Assembly: GCF_000739995.1 (NCBI RefSeq)
Contig: NZ_BBJX01000002.1
Span: 186,001 to 250,000 of the forward strand
DNA from: Comamonas granuli NBRC 101663
Lineage (GTDB): Bacteria; Pseudomonadota; Gammaproteobacteria; Burkholderiales; Burkholderiaceae_C
DNA length: 64,000 bases
Direction of reading: 5' to 3'
Part shown: positions 10,012-19,088 of the stretch, piece by piece
Position numbering within the stretch: position 1 is the first letter of the stretch
Layout: each line of letters starts with the position of its first letter
Position numbers and translations under genes: made by a program
The notes under the pieces: model-generated
Databases searched by the model: none
Told to the model about the DNA's origin: nothing
What the model saw: the letters and a program-made list of their open reading frames with translations, nothing else

Positions 10012-10524
10012 ATGTCCCCCCTGTCCCGCCGCATTGCCCTGGCCAGCGCCCTGGCCGCCGCGCTCAGCCTGCCCGTGCTGGCGCAAACTGTGCCCCCCTC
10101 CCCAGCGCCGTTGCCGGCCGCCGCGCCGGCTGCAGGCCCGGGGCCCGGCGCGCGCGCGCAGGCGCCCGAGCGCATGCAGCAACGCCATGCCGATCGCCTG
10201 GCCCGCCTCAAGGAAACCCTGCGCATCACGCCCGAACAAGAGGGTGCCTGGCAGGCCTTTGCCCAGGCCATGCAGCCGCCGGCACGCCCCGGGCCGCAGG
10301 ACCGTGAGGCCTGGAAGCGCCTGAGTACCCCCGAGCGCATCGACCGCATGCGCGCCCTGCGCACGCAGCGCAACGCCGAGATGGACCGCCGGGGCGACGC
10401 CACCAAGGCCTTGTACGCTGCGCTCAGCCCTGAGCAGCAGCAGCGCATGGACGCCTGGCGCCCGCGCCCCGGTGATGGCAAGGGCCGCCACGGCCGGCAC
10501 CATGGCGGCCGCATGATGGATTGA
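10012..10524 (+). CDS. Spy/CpxP-like periplasmic protein (LTXXQ motif family)
   Basis: 170 residues. The ATG at 10012 has GGAAAGGAAA upstream and begins a signal peptide (SRRIALASALAAALSLPVLAQ, cleaved near residue 25). A Pro/Ala-rich linker follows, then a helical domain with RITPEQEGAWQAF (about 70-82) and LSPEQQQRMDAW near the end, the two LTxxQ-type motifs of Spy/CpxP periplasmic chaperones. The C-terminus is His/Gly/Arg-rich (GRHGRHHGGRMMD), which might bind metal. It is likely an envelope stress chaperone or metal-responsive protein. An ECF-like promoter element is seen upstream. Confidence 0.8.
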   Translation: MSPLSRRIALASALAAALSLPVLAQTVPPSPAPLPAAAPAAGPGPGARAQAPERMQQRHADRLARLKETLRITPEQEGAWQAFAQAMQPPARPGPQDREAWKRLSTPERIDRMRALRTQRNAEMDRRGDATKALYAALSPEQQQRMDAWRPRPGDGKGRHGRHHGGRMMD

Positions 10525-10584
10525 GCCCGCACCGGGGCGGCGCAGCGCTGTCCTGGCAGGTTTACACTTGCCGGGCTGCCACCC

Positions 10585-11193
10585 ATGCCTTCATGGCATC
10601 CGTCCACCATGCCTGCTGCTGCGCCCTTGTTCCCGCGCCGTTCGTTCGGTGCGTCCCCCGTTTTTGCCGCGCGTGCGGCCCTGTGCCTGGGGGTGCTGGC
10701 CAGCGCCGCCGCCGTGGCCCAGGAGCCGCCGCCCCGCCCTGCGGTCTACGTCCAGTGGGGCGAGGCGCGCGCGGACCGGCAGGGCTGGATCCTCGGCGCC
10801 ACCCTGCCCTGGCAGGGCTGGAGCCAGGCCCTGGGCAGCGGCGCGCTGCGCGGCCATTGGGATCTGTACCTGGGCCAGTGGTCGGCGCGCCTGCCCGCGC
10901 AGCGCCTGCACAGCAATGTGCTGGGCGTGGGCGCGGCGCTGCAGTGGCGCGCCCAGCAGGGCAGCGCGCCCTGGTTCGTCGAGGCCGGCACCGGCCTGAA
11001 CTATGCGCAGCCGCGTTTCATGGACATGTCCACGCGGCTCAATTTCGCCTCGCACCTGGCGCTGGGCTTCGAGCACGGCGCGCAGCGCGAGCACGAATGG
11101 CAACTGCGCCTGCAGCACAGCTCCAACGGGGGCGTCAAGAAGCCCAATCCCGGCCAGAACTTCCTGCAATTGCGCTACGCGCGGCATTTCTGA
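10585..11193 (+). CDS. PagL-like lipid A deacylase (acyloxyacyl hydrolase family)
   Basis: About 202 residues from the first ATG, or 194 from the ATG at 10609; neither has a good ribosome site. A signal peptide ending near AVAQE precedes an eight-strand outer-membrane barrel with alternating hydrophobic residues and a C-terminal aromatic (YARHF). The region LQHSSNGGVKKPNPGQNF matches the PagL active site: the catalytic His and Ser (HxS) are present. The Glu found 14 residues after the His in Pseudomonas PagL is not there; Gln and Asn occupy +13 and +14. Activity is therefore uncertain. PagL removes the 3-O acyl chain of lipid A in the outer membrane. Confidence 0.8.
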   Translation: MPSWHPSTMPAAAPLFPRRSFGASPVFAARAALCLGVLASAAAVAQEPPPRPAVYVQWGEARADRQGWILGATLPWQGWSQALGSGALRGHWDLYLGQWSARLPAQRLHSNVLGVGAALQWRAQQGSAPWFVEAGTGLNYAQPRFMDMSTRLNFASHLALGFEHGAQREHEWQLRLQHSSNGGVKKPNPGQNFLQLRYARHF

Positions 11194-11208
11194 GGCGCGC
11201 CCGCGCCC

Positions 11209-14200
11209 TCAGTGGTGCAGCAGGCGCTCGAACTGCTCTGCCGGCAGGGGCCTGCCGAACAGGTAGCCCTGGAACGCCGGGCACCCGGCCTGCACCAGCA
11301 GCAGATGCTGGTCGGTGGTCTCCACGCCTTCAGCGATCACTTCCAGGCCCAGGCTCTGGCCCAGGGCGAGGATGGTGTGGATGATGGCCTCGTCGCTGGG
11401 GTCGGAGAACAGGTCGCGCACAAAGCTCTGGTCGATCTTGATCTGGTCCAGCGGCATGCGCTTGAGGTAGCTCAGGCTGGAGTAGCCGGTGCCGAAGTCG
11501 TCGAGCGAGAAGCGCACCCCCAGGCGGCGCAGCGCCTCCATGGTGGCGATGGCCTGGTCCACGTCCTGCACCATGAGGTTCTCGGTCAGCTCCAGCTTGA
11601 GGCGTTCGGCCGGCGCCTCGTTCACGGCCAGCGAGCGCGCCACGTCGTCCACGAAACCCTCGTGGTGGAACTGGCGCGGGCTCACGTTGACCGCCATGGT
11701 CAGGTGGGCCAGGCGCGGGTCGTCCTTCCAGCGGCCCAGCAGCTTGCAGGCCGAGTGCAGCACCCAGCGGCCCAGGGGCAGGATGAGGCCGGTTTCCTCG
11801 GCCACGGGGATGAACTGCGCCGGCGAGACCATGCCGCGCCCCGGGTGGCTCCAGCGCACCAGGGCCTCGCAGCCCAGGATGCGCGCGTGCCGGTCCACCT
11901 GCGGCTGCAGGTGCAGCCCCAGTTGCCCGTGCGCCACGGCCTGGCGCAGGTCGGCTTCGAGCGCCGCGCGTGCCGTCACCACGGCCTGCATCTGCGGATC
12001 GAAAAAGCGCAGCGTGCTGCGTCCCGCCGACTTGGCCTGGTACATGGCCAGGTCGGCCTGCTTGAGCAGCTCCAGCACGCTGGTCTCCGTGCCCTGGAAG
12101 GGAGCGATGCCTATGCTGGGCGTGCTGCGGTAGTGGTAGCCGGCGAGCGCATAGGGCTGCGAGAGTTCGGCCAGCACCTTCTCGCCCACGGTGCGAGCGT
12201 CCACGGCCAGGGACTGGGCGTCCGGCCCCAGGCCTTCGAGCATGACGACGAACTCGTCGCCGCCCAGGCGCGCCACCGTGTCCACGCTGCGCACGCAGGC
12301 GTTGAGGCGCCGCGCCACCTCCTGCAGCAGCAGGTCGCCCTTGTCGTGCCCCAGGGTGTCGTTGAGCGTCTTGAAATTGTCCAGGTCGATGTAGAGCAGC
12401 GCCCCGCCCTGGCGGCGGCGCTGGGCGTTGGCCAGGGCGTGGCGCATGCGTTCGAGCAGCAGCATGCGGTTGGGCAGGCCGGTGAGGGTGTCATAGAAGG
12501 CCAGGCGCTGGATCTCGCGGTCCTTGGCCTTGCGCTGGCGGATGTCGGTATTGATCTCCAGGATGGACTCGGGCTGGCCGCGCGCGTCGAGCACCAGGGT
12601 CCAGCGCCCTTCGGTGTCGATGGCGTGGCCCTGGCGGTGGCGCTGGCCGATCTCGCCGGACCACTCGCCGTGCGAGCGCACGGCGGCGTTGGCGCGCTCG
12701 AAGGCGGCCGCGTCCAGGTGCAGCAGCGTGCCGGCGTCCTGTCCCAGGGCCTGGGCGGCGCTCCAGCCGTACAGGCGCTCGGCGCCCTGGTTCCAGTAGA
12801 TGATGCGCTGCTGCAGGTCGCGCTCGACGATGGCGTCCTGCGCCTTGTCCAGCAGCGAGGCCTGGTGCCGCAGGCGCTGGTCGGTGGTCTGGCGCTCGAT
12901 TTCGGCCGAGGCGCGGGCGGCGAAGATCTGCAGCGTGGTGGTCACGAAGTCCACCTGCTCGAGCGGCTGGCGGAACAGCACGAACACCATGCCTATGGGC
13001 TGGCCCGCGCTGTTGCTCAGTTGCAGGCCGGCATAGGCCTGGGCCTGCAGTTGCTGCACCACGGGCGCCTGCGGGTAGTGCTCGGCCAGGCCGGCGCTGA
13101 CCACGAACTGGCGCTGGTGCAGCAGCTCGATGCTGGGCGTGCCTTCGAGCGGGTACATCTCGTTCCCGTCGAGCAGGCGGCCATCGCTCACCACCGCCAG
13201 CGCCTGCGCCAGCGGCCCGCTGCTGCCCTGCGGCGCGGGAACGAGGCGCGCCACGCAGCCCGTCTGCGCGCCCAGCGCCTCGCTCATGTTGCGCGCCAGT
13301 TGTTCGAAGAACTCGGCCCCCGTGGCCGCCGAGACGGCTGCAGCCATCTTGAGCACCGAGGCCTGCAGGCGCTGCTGCTCGCGGCGCGCGCGCAGGCCCA
13401 CGATGCCGTAGGCCAGGTCGTCGGCCAGTTGCTGCAGGAGCTTTTCCTCCTCCGCGCCCAGGTGCAGCACCTCGGTGGCGTACAGCTGCAGCAGGCCGAA
13501 GCAGCGACCCTCGGTGCGCAGCGGCAGGGTGACGAGCCCGCGCAGGCCGCGCCCGGCGATGTGGCCGGCCCAGGTGCCGGGCGCGGGCACGGCGCGCAGG
13601 TCGGGCACGATGGTGCTGCGGCCGCTGCGCACGGTCTGCCCCTCGGGGCCCTGGCCGCGCGGGTCGGCGGCGGACCAGGAGAGGTCGAGCTGGTCGATGA
13701 ATTCCCCGTCCTGCCCGGCGCGGGCGGCGATGCGTATGCTGTGCGGCGCGTCGTCCTGGGCAAAGCCGGCCCAGGCGAGGCGGTAGCCGCCCACGTCCAC
13801 CACCAGCGTGCAGATGGCCTGCAGCAGCGTCTGCTCGGCGCTGGCGCGCACCAGCGCCTCGCTGCAACTGCCGAGCATGCGCTGCGCGCGCGCCAGGCGC
13901 TGGAGCTCGCGCTGGGTGCGCTGGCGCTCGGTGACGTCCGTGCCCATGGCCTGGCGCGCGGGCCGGCCGCCGAAGTCGATGCTGTGCGCCCGGATCTCCA
14001 TCTCGCGCACCGTGCCGTCGCGGCAGCGGTGGCGGCGCACCAGCAGCTCGGCGCAGGTGTCGGCGGCGGGTGCCAGCACCTTCTCGCGCAGGGCGGCGCG
14101 CTCCTCGGGCAGCCACAAATCGTCCATGCCCATGGCGAGCAGCTCCTGCTCGCTGTAGCCGTACAGGGCCTGCATGGCCTGGTTCACGGCGAGAAAGCGC

Positions 14201-14871
14201 AGCGATGCGTCCTGGGCATACACCCACATGGGCTGGGGGTGGGAGTCGAACAGCAGCCGGTACTGCTGCTCGGACTGCTGCAGCTGCGCGGCCACCTGGC
14301 GCAGGCGCAGCATGGCACCCAGGGACTGCGCGAGGATTTGCAGGTGCGCCGCGTGGCGCGTGCCAAAGGCGCCGGCCTGCGCGCTCGTGGCCTTGATGGT
14401 GCCGATCACGCGCCCGTCGGCCTGCATGGGCACGGCCAGCACGGCGCGCACCTCCTGGCGCTGGTAGGCGGGGCCCATGTCCCAGCCCTGGGCCTGGGTG
14501 TCGTTGCACAACACGGACTGGCCCTGGCGCAGTTGCGGCCACAGCAGGCTGTCGTGCACGGGCAGCACGCTGCCGGGGCTGCGCACCGCCTGGCCTGCGG
14601 CGGCGCGGGCCACCAGGGCATCGCCTTCGAGCATCTCCAGCAGCACGCCGCTGGCCTGGCAGATGCGCAGCGCCGATTCGGACCCCTGCTGCAGCACCTG
14701 GGCCAGCGTGAGGTCCAGCGCGGCGATGCGCTGCTGCACCTCGGTCAGCTCGGCATGGGCACGGGCTTCGGCGGTGTCTTCGGGTGCGGGGCCTGCTCCC
14801 GCAACCGCTGCTCCGGCGTGCACGTGCGCGGCGGCCATGGTCAGTCTGGCAGCAAGGTGTGCCCGGCGCAC
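11209..14871 (-). CDS. Multisensor diguanylate cyclase/phosphodiesterase (GAF-PAS-GAF-GAF-PAS-GGDEF-EAL)
   Basis: 1220 residues (an alternative start at 14838 shortens it by 11). Approximate order: GAF 50-195, PAS 200-325, GAF 335-490, GAF 505-665, PAS 670-785, GGDEF 790-955, EAL 965-1215. The cyclase site is intact (RLGGDEFVVML) with an upstream RSVD inhibitory I-site. The phosphodiesterase domain keeps CEALVRW, ELTENLM, DDFGTGYSS and EGVETTDQ, so both making and breaking c-di-GMP is possible. No transmembrane helix is visible, so it senses cytoplasmic signals. It is convergent with the PagL-like gene with 15 bases between stops. Confidence 0.92.
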   Translation of the reverse strand: MRRAHLAARLTMAAAHVHAGAAVAGAGPAPEDTAEARAHAELTEVQQRIAALDLTLAQVLQQGSESALRICQASGVLLEMLEGDALVARAAAGQAVRSPGSVLPVHDSLLWPQLRQGQSVLCNDTQAQGWDMGPAYQRQEVRAVLAVPMQADGRVIGTIKATSAQAGAFGTRHAAHLQILAQSLGAMLRLRQVAAQLQQSEQQYRLLFDSHPQPMWVYAQDASLRFLAVNQAMQALYGYSEQELLAMGMDDLWLPEERAALREKVLAPAADTCAELLVRRHRCRDGTVREMEIRAHSIDFGGRPARQAMGTDVTERQRTQRELQRLARAQRMLGSCSEALVRASAEQTLLQAICTLVVDVGGYRLAWAGFAQDDAPHSIRIAARAGQDGEFIDQLDLSWSAADPRGQGPEGQTVRSGRSTIVPDLRAVPAPGTWAGHIAGRGLRGLVTLPLRTEGRCFGLLQLYATEVLHLGAEEEKLLQQLADDLAYGIVGLRARREQQRLQASVLKMAAAVSAATGAEFFEQLARNMSEALGAQTGCVARLVPAPQGSSGPLAQALAVVSDGRLLDGNEMYPLEGTPSIELLHQRQFVVSAGLAEHYPQAPVVQQLQAQAYAGLQLSNSAGQPIGMVFVLFRQPLEQVDFVTTTLQIFAARASAEIERQTTDQRLRHQASLLDKAQDAIVERDLQQRIIYWNQGAERLYGWSAAQALGQDAGTLLHLDAAAFERANAAVRSHGEWSGEIGQRHRQGHAIDTEGRWTLVLDARGQPESILEINTDIRQRKAKDREIQRLAFYDTLTGLPNRMLLLERMRHALANAQRRRQGGALLYIDLDNFKTLNDTLGHDKGDLLLQEVARRLNACVRSVDTVARLGGDEFVVMLEGLGPDAQSLAVDARTVGEKVLAELSQPYALAGYHYRSTPSIGIAPFQGTETSVLELLKQADLAMYQAKSAGRSTLRFFDPQMQAVVTARAALEADLRQAVAHGQLGLHLQPQVDRHARILGCEALVRWSHPGRGMVSPAQFIPVAEETGLILPLGRWVLHSACKLLGRWKDDPRLAHLTMAVNVSPRQFHHEGFVDDVARSLAVNEAPAERLKLELTENLMVQDVDQAIATMEALRRLGVRFSLDDFGTGYSSLSYLKRMPLDQIKIDQSFVRDLFSDPSDEAIIHTILALGQSLGLEVIAEGVETTDQHLLLVQAGCPAFQGYLFGRPLPAEQFERLLHH

Positions 14872-14992
14872 GGGCCGCAGCGGCGCTGGCGGGCAGGGGG
14901 TACGGTGCGGTCGGGCAAACGCATGGCGGCGGGGTGCTCAGTGTGCTGCCATGCTAACGGTTTCCCCGCGGCCGTGCCAAGGCCGGTGGCTT

Positions 14993-16108
14993 TCAACCCC
15001 GGCCGCGGCGCTGGCGCACGGCCTGCGCCAGCGCCTGCAGCACGGGCACGGTCTGGGCAAAGCTGATGCAGGCGTCGGTCACCGACACACCGTGCGCCAG
15101 CGCCTGGCCGGGCACGATGTCCTGGCGGCCTTCCTCCAGGTGGCTTTCGATCATCACGCCGGTGATGCGCGCATCGCCCGCGGCGATCTGCGCGGCCACG
15201 TCGTGCGCCACGTCGATCTGGCGCCGGTGCTGCTTGCTGCTGTTGGCGTGCGAGAGGTCGATCATCACCTGCGCGCGCAGGCCCGCCTTGTGCAGCATCT
15301 CGCAGGCGGCCTGCACGTCGGCCGCGCTGTAGTTGGGCTGCTTGCCGCCGCGCAGGATGACGTGGCAGTCCTGGTTGCCGCGCGTCTCGAAAATCGCCGC
15401 CTGGCCCATCTTGGTCATGCCCATGAAGGCGTGCTCGGATTGCGCCGCCAGGATGGCGTCGCTCGCCACCTTCACGCCGCCGTCCGTGCCGTTCTTGAAG
15501 CCCACGGGGCACGACAGGCCGCTGGCGAGCTGGCGGTGGCTCTGGCTCTCGGTGGTGCGCGCGCCGATGGCGCCCCAGCTCACCAGGTCGCTGATGTACT
15601 GCGGCGAGAGCAGGTCGAGGAACTCGGTGCCCACGGGCAGGCCCAGCGCCAGCACGTCGAGCACCAGCGCGCGCGCCATCTCCAGCCCCTCGTTGATGGC
15701 GAAGCTGCCGTCCATGTGCGGGTCGTTGATGAACCCCTTCCAGCCCACGGTGGTGCGCGGCTTCTCGAAGTACACGCGCATGACGATGAGCAGCTCGCCC
15801 TGCAGGGCCTCGGCCTGCTCCTTGAGCAGGCGCGCGTACTCCATGGCCTGGCCGTGGTCGTGGATGGAGCAGGGCCCGACGACGGCGATGAGCCGGTCGT
15901 CCTGCCCGTGCAGCACGCGCGAGATCGCCGCGCGGCTCGTCTCCACGAGCTGCTGCGCCGCCGCCGGGGCGGGCAGCCATTCCTCGAGGATGGCGGGGGT
16001 GATGAGCGGGCGCACGGCCTTGATGCGCAGGTCGTCGATGCGCGTGCGGTCGTGCGTGGAAAGCGGCGTGGCCGGGCGGTGGGCGTGCAGGGTCGTCATG
16101 GCCGCCAT
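14993..16108 (-). CDS. aroG: 3-deoxy-7-phosphoheptulonate (DAHP) synthase, class I
   Basis: 371 residues. It condenses phosphoenolpyruvate and erythrose 4-phosphate, the entry step of aromatic amino acid synthesis. The family signatures VVGPCSIHDHGQAMEYA (near 96), MRVYFEKPRTTVGWKGFINDP, VSWGAIGARTTESQSHR and VMIDLSHANSSK are all present, with metal ligands (Cys in GPCS, His in LSHAN) intact. Length is close to E. coli AroG/AroF/AroH. Feedback specificity (Phe, Tyr or Trp) cannot be assigned. An ATG nine bases further in is an alternative start. It appears monocistronic. Confidence 0.94.
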   Translation of the reverse strand: MAAMTTLHAHRPATPLSTHDRTRIDDLRIKAVRPLITPAILEEWLPAPAAAQQLVETSRAAISRVLHGQDDRLIAVVGPCSIHDHGQAMEYARLLKEQAEALQGELLIVMRVYFEKPRTTVGWKGFINDPHMDGSFAINEGLEMARALVLDVLALGLPVGTEFLDLLSPQYISDLVSWGAIGARTTESQSHRQLASGLSCPVGFKNGTDGGVKVASDAILAAQSEHAFMGMTKMGQAAIFETRGNQDCHVILRGGKQPNYSAADVQAACEMLHKAGLRAQVMIDLSHANSSKQHRRQIDVAHDVAAQIAAGDARITGVMIESHLEEGRQDIVPGQALAHGVSVTDACISFAQTVPVLQALAQAVRQRRGRG

Positions 16109-16146
16109 TGTCGCGCGCTGCGCACTGCGCCCGGCGGCGCGCTATT

Positions 16147-16665
16147 TCAGGGGCGGCGGAAGGCCACCGCCTGGCGCGACCAGTAGGGGCCGTCGAGGCG
16201 GTCCAGCCGCACCTCGCCGCCCGTGGACGGCGCGTGCACGAAGCGCCCCTGCCCCACGTAGATGCCGGCATGCGTGGGCCGCCGGCCGCCGAACACCACC
16301 AGGTCGCCGCTGCGCAGCTCGCCGTCCTCGATGGGCTGGCCGAAGTCGCTCAACTGCGCCACGGTGCGCGGCGGCGCCACGCCAGCGCGGCTCCTGTACA
16401 CATAGCCGATCAGGCCGCTGCAGTCGAAGCCGCCCTCGGGCGTGTTGCCGCCGTAGCGGTAGGGTGTGCCCACCAGGCCCAGGGCGTGGATGGCGATGTC
16501 GCTCGCCTGCTCGTGCGTCAGGCGCGACGGCAGCGGCGGCCACGGGGTGCCGGTGCTGCGCTGCGGGGGCGCGCTGCTGCAGGCGGCCAGCAGCAGCGCC
16601 GGTGTCAGCGCCAGCAGGCGGCGGCGCTCGCGCTGCGAGGCGGTCGGGGGGGCGGGAGGCGGCAT
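16147..16665 (-). CDS. NlpC/P60 family peptidoglycan hydrolase, lipoprotein
   Basis: 172 residues. The N-terminus has a basic patch (RERRR), a hydrophobic core and the lipobox LLAAC, so it is probably lipid-anchored after cleavage at Cys28 or so. The NlpC/P60 papain-like domain follows: catalytic Cys in GGFDCSGLIGYVY, His in PTHAGIYVGQGRFVHA and a further His in the same segment. Such enzymes cut peptide stems of murein (DL-endopeptidase). The gene lies 38 bases from the end of the DAHP synthase gene start region and has its own start at 16665. Confidence 0.9.
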   Translation of the reverse strand: MPPPAPPTASQRERRRLLALTPALLLAACSSAPPQRSTGTPWPPLPSRLTHEQASDIAIHALGLVGTPYRYGGNTPEGGFDCSGLIGYVYRSRAGVAPPRTVAQLSDFGQPIEDGELRSGDLVVFGGRRPTHAGIYVGQGRFVHAPSTGGEVRLDRLDGPYWSRQAVAFRRP

Positions 16666-16730
16666 GGCCGTGAGCTTATCCCAAGGCCCGGCCGCGGCCC
16701 ACGGGAGCGGCCCGCGCGCGCCGCCGGGGC

Positions 16731-17615
16731 TCAGGGGGCGGCGAGCGTGCGGGTGAAGAACTGCCGGGCAAAGTCCAGCGACTGCGCGGCCGCGGCGGCG
16801 CTGCGCAGATGCGGCACCTGGGCGCCGCGCCCCTGGGCGGCGGCCGGATCGTGGTAGTGCTTGTCCTGCAGGGTGTCCCAGCCGTGGGTGGCTTGGGCGT
16901 ACATGGTCAGCCCGACCCGGTCCTGGGACTCGGGCGGCAGTGCGGCAATGAATTTCTGGCAGGTGTCGGGGGCGTCGTAGGCATCGTTCTCGGCGGCCAG
17001 GATGTGCACGGGGGCGCCGGTCAGCGCGCCGTACACGGTCCGGGGGTACACGGCGTTGCGCCCCTCGATGGACGCCAGATGGGCCCAGCACACCGGGTAC
17101 AGCGCCAGATGCGCGGCAAATTGCTGCTGGCCGCCGGTATATGCCTGGTTCAGCTCTTTGGACGCCGCGAACAGCGCGAGCATGCCGCCGTGCGAGAAGC
17201 CCAGGATGCCGATGCGGGCGGGGTCGATGCGCGGATGCTGGGCCAGATAGGCCAGGGCGCCGAAGGTGTGCGGCAGGTTCATGCGCGAGGTCTTGGGGCG
17301 GTTGCCGCGCGCAAAGAGGTTCAGCTCCAGGGTGGCGATGCCGGCCTGGTTCAGCGCCTGCACATAGGGCTGGCGGGTCGGGTCCTCAAAGCCCCCGGCG
17401 CTGTGGATGACCACCACCGCCGGCAGCCGGCGGCCTTCCCCGCCGCCCGGCAGGGTGAGCTCGCCCTGGATGCGCGTGCCGGCTTCGGTCAGCGTGGCGG
17501 CCTGGAACGACACGGCCTGGCGCGGCTCTTGCGCGGCGGCGGTCTGGGCCTGGGCCGCGGCGGCGGCGCTGCACAGCAGGAGGGCGAGGGTAGTCAGTCG
17601 GCGGGCAAGGCGCAT
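16731..17615 (-). CDS. Secreted dienelactone hydrolase-like alpha/beta hydrolase
   Basis: 294 residues with a signal peptide (RRLTTLALLLCSAAAAAQAQ). The alpha/beta-hydrolase core shows the nucleophile elbow GFSHGGM (Ser), the acid in LAAENDAYDAPD and the base in QATHGWD. The segment AVVVIHSAGGFEDPTRQPY corresponds to the oxyanion loop. Dienelactone hydrolases proper use Cys at the nucleophile, so a Ser esterase or peptidase-like activity is more likely. Substrate unknown; export suggests a periplasmic or extracellular target. Confidence 0.82.
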   Translation of the reverse strand: MRLARRLTTLALLLCSAAAAAQAQTAAAQEPRQAVSFQAATLTEAGTRIQGELTLPGGGEGRRLPAVVVIHSAGGFEDPTRQPYVQALNQAGIATLELNLFARGNRPKTSRMNLPHTFGALAYLAQHPRIDPARIGILGFSHGGMLALFAASKELNQAYTGGQQQFAAHLALYPVCWAHLASIEGRNAVYPRTVYGALTGAPVHILAAENDAYDAPDTCQKFIAALPPESQDRVGLTMYAQATHGWDTLQDKHYHDPAAAQGRGAQVPHLRSAAAAAQSLDFARQFFTRTLAAP

Positions 17616-17692
17616 GGTGTGTGGTCTCTGGCGGGGCGGGCAGGTGCATCCTAGGCACATCTGCCGCCCGCGCGGGGCGGGAATACCCTGTG

Positions 17693-18400
17693 TCAGCCCT
17701 CGAGGCGCGCGCTCCAGTCCTCCACCTGGGCGCGCTCGAGCCGCCCCTGCACGATGCGCTGCCACGAGGGCGGCAGGTGCAGCCGGGCCAGGCCGCGCAG
17801 CGCGTCCGGGTCCAGCGTGCGCTGGTAGAGCAGCGCGATCACGCGCGCCAGCGGCCATTCGGGGTGCGGGCGCGCCACCAGGCGCATGGCGTCGCCCGCC
17901 TGCAGGTGGCCGGGCTCCAGCACGCGCCAGTACCAGCCGGTGCGGCCGCTGTCCTGCAGGCGCCGTGCCATGTCCGCCTGCCCGAAGCGCAGGTTGAGCT
18001 TCCAGCAGGGCTGGCGGCTTTGCGCCACCTCGAGCAGCACGCTGCCGATGCGCACGCGGTCGCCCCAGCACAGCGTGGCCTCGGTCACGCCGGTGCTGGC
18101 CAGGTTCTCGCCAAAGGCGCCGGGCGCGTCCAGCACGGGCCGCGCGCCCAGTTCGGCACGCCAGGCGCCGTAGTGCTCCAGCGCGTACTGGTGCACGGCC
18201 TTGTCGGGGCCGCCGTGCACGCGCCGGTCGCCCTGCGTGTCGCCGTCCAGGCCTTCGGGCCCCACCCACACGGGCCCGGCCACGGGCTGCTTGGCGATGG
18301 CGCTCAGGCCCCCGGGGCGGCCGTCGGGGCGCGTGCAGGGCACGGCCTGGCCGCGCAGTACGCAGTGGATCAGGCCGATCTCGGGGGCGGTGGAATTCAT
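17693..18400 (-). CDS. MOSC domain protein (YiiM-like)
   Basis: 235 residues. The MOSC core (GDTQGDRRVHGGPDKAVHQYALEHY ... FGENLASTGVTE ... GDRVRIGSVLLEVAQSRQPCWKL) includes the conserved Cys that binds the molybdenum cofactor in this fold. A C-terminal three-helix segment follows, as in YiiM, which protects E. coli against 6-hydroxylaminopurine. It is likely a molybdenum-dependent reductase of N-hydroxylated bases or a cofactor-binding protein. Between its start and the exonuclease gene lies a hairpin repeat. Confidence 0.86.
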   Translation of the reverse strand: MNSTAPEIGLIHCVLRGQAVPCTRPDGRPGGLSAIAKQPVAGPVWVGPEGLDGDTQGDRRVHGGPDKAVHQYALEHYGAWRAELGARPVLDAPGAFGENLASTGVTEATLCWGDRVRIGSVLLEVAQSRQPCWKLNLRFGQADMARRLQDSGRTGWYWRVLEPGHLQAGDAMRLVARPHPEWPLARVIALLYQRTLDPDALRGLARLHLPPSWQRIVQGRLERAQVEDWSARLEG

Positions 18401-18410
18401 GGTGTTTTGG

Positions 18411-18452
18411 CCTTCAGCGCTTGCTGGTCAAGCGCAAGCAGCTATCAAAAAA
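18411..18452. repeat. Dispersed comamonad hairpin repeat, copy C
   Basis: AGCGCTTG (18416-18423), loop CTGGT, CAAGCGC (18429-18435), then AAGCAGCTATCAAAAAA. It sits in the short gap between the exonuclease and MOSC genes, both on the minus strand. Confidence 0.78.
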
Positions 18453-18458
18453 GGAGTT

Positions 18459-19073
18459 TCACAGCGCCCACGCCGATGCCAGCATCTGGTCCAGTGCCGT
18501 GCGCTTGCAGGCCTGCAGGCGCTGGAGCAGGGCATGGCTGGGCCAGGGCAGGCCGTAGCGTTGCTGCAGGTCGTGCTGCATGCGCGCCAGCAGGGCGGCG
18601 GCCATTTCGGCGTCGGCCAGGGCGCGGTGCGCGCGGCCTGCGCGCGGCAGGCCCAGGTGGTCGATGAGCGCGCCCAGCTTGTGGCTGGGGGCGTCGGGGT
18701 AGAGGCGGCGCGCCAGCAGCACGGTGCAGGCAAAGGGCTGCGGGGCCGGCAGGCCCGCATGGTGCAGCTCGGACTGCCAGAACTTGCGGTCGAAGGCCGC
18801 GTTGTGCGCCACCAGGGGGGCCGGGCCGACGAAGCGTGCGGCCTCCTGCATCACGGCGGCGGCGGGGGGCGCGGCGGCCACCATGGCGTTGGTGATGCCG
18901 GTGAGCCGCGTGATGAAGGGGGCGATGCGCACGCCCGTCTGCATCAGGCTGGCGAAGCGGTCCACCACCTGCCCGTCCTGCAGCAGCACGATGGCCACCT
19001 CGGTGGCGCGCGCCCCCTGGGCCGGGGTCATGCCCGTGGTCTCGAAGTCGATGACGGCGATGGGTGCGGACAT
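18459..19073 (-). CDS. DEDDh 3'-5' exonuclease (DNA polymerase III epsilon-like)
   Basis: 204 residues from the ATG at 19073 (MSAPIAVIDFETTG). The exonuclease motifs are complete: Exo I DFET (Asp/Glu), Exo II HNAAFDRKF (Asp) and Exo III HRALADAEM (His/Asp). It lacks the polymerase-binding C-terminal domain expected of a full DnaQ, so it is a stand-alone proofreader-like or RNase T-like enzyme. The gene is upstream of the MOSC gene and downstream of dinG, all on one strand, with hairpin repeats in both gaps; the dinG neighbour suggests a repair role. Confidence 0.88.
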   Translation of the reverse strand: MSAPIAVIDFETTGMTPAQGARATEVAIVLLQDGQVVDRFASLMQTGVRIAPFITRLTGITNAMVAAAPPAAAVMQEAARFVGPAPLVAHNAAFDRKFWQSELHHAGLPAPQPFACTVLLARRLYPDAPSHKLGALIDHLGLPRAGRAHRALADAEMAAALLARMQHDLQQRYGLPWPSHALLQRLQACKRTALDQMLASAWAL

Positions 19074-19088
19074 GTTCAAGGTCAAAAA

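Noticed and set aside
11212-15066. A 1284-codon open frame on the plus strand, opposite the large GGDEF/EAL gene
   Set aside because: Its translation is His/Gln/Gly/Ala-rich low-complexity typical of antisense frames in GC-rich DNA, while the minus strand encodes clear GAF, PAS, GGDEF and EAL domains.
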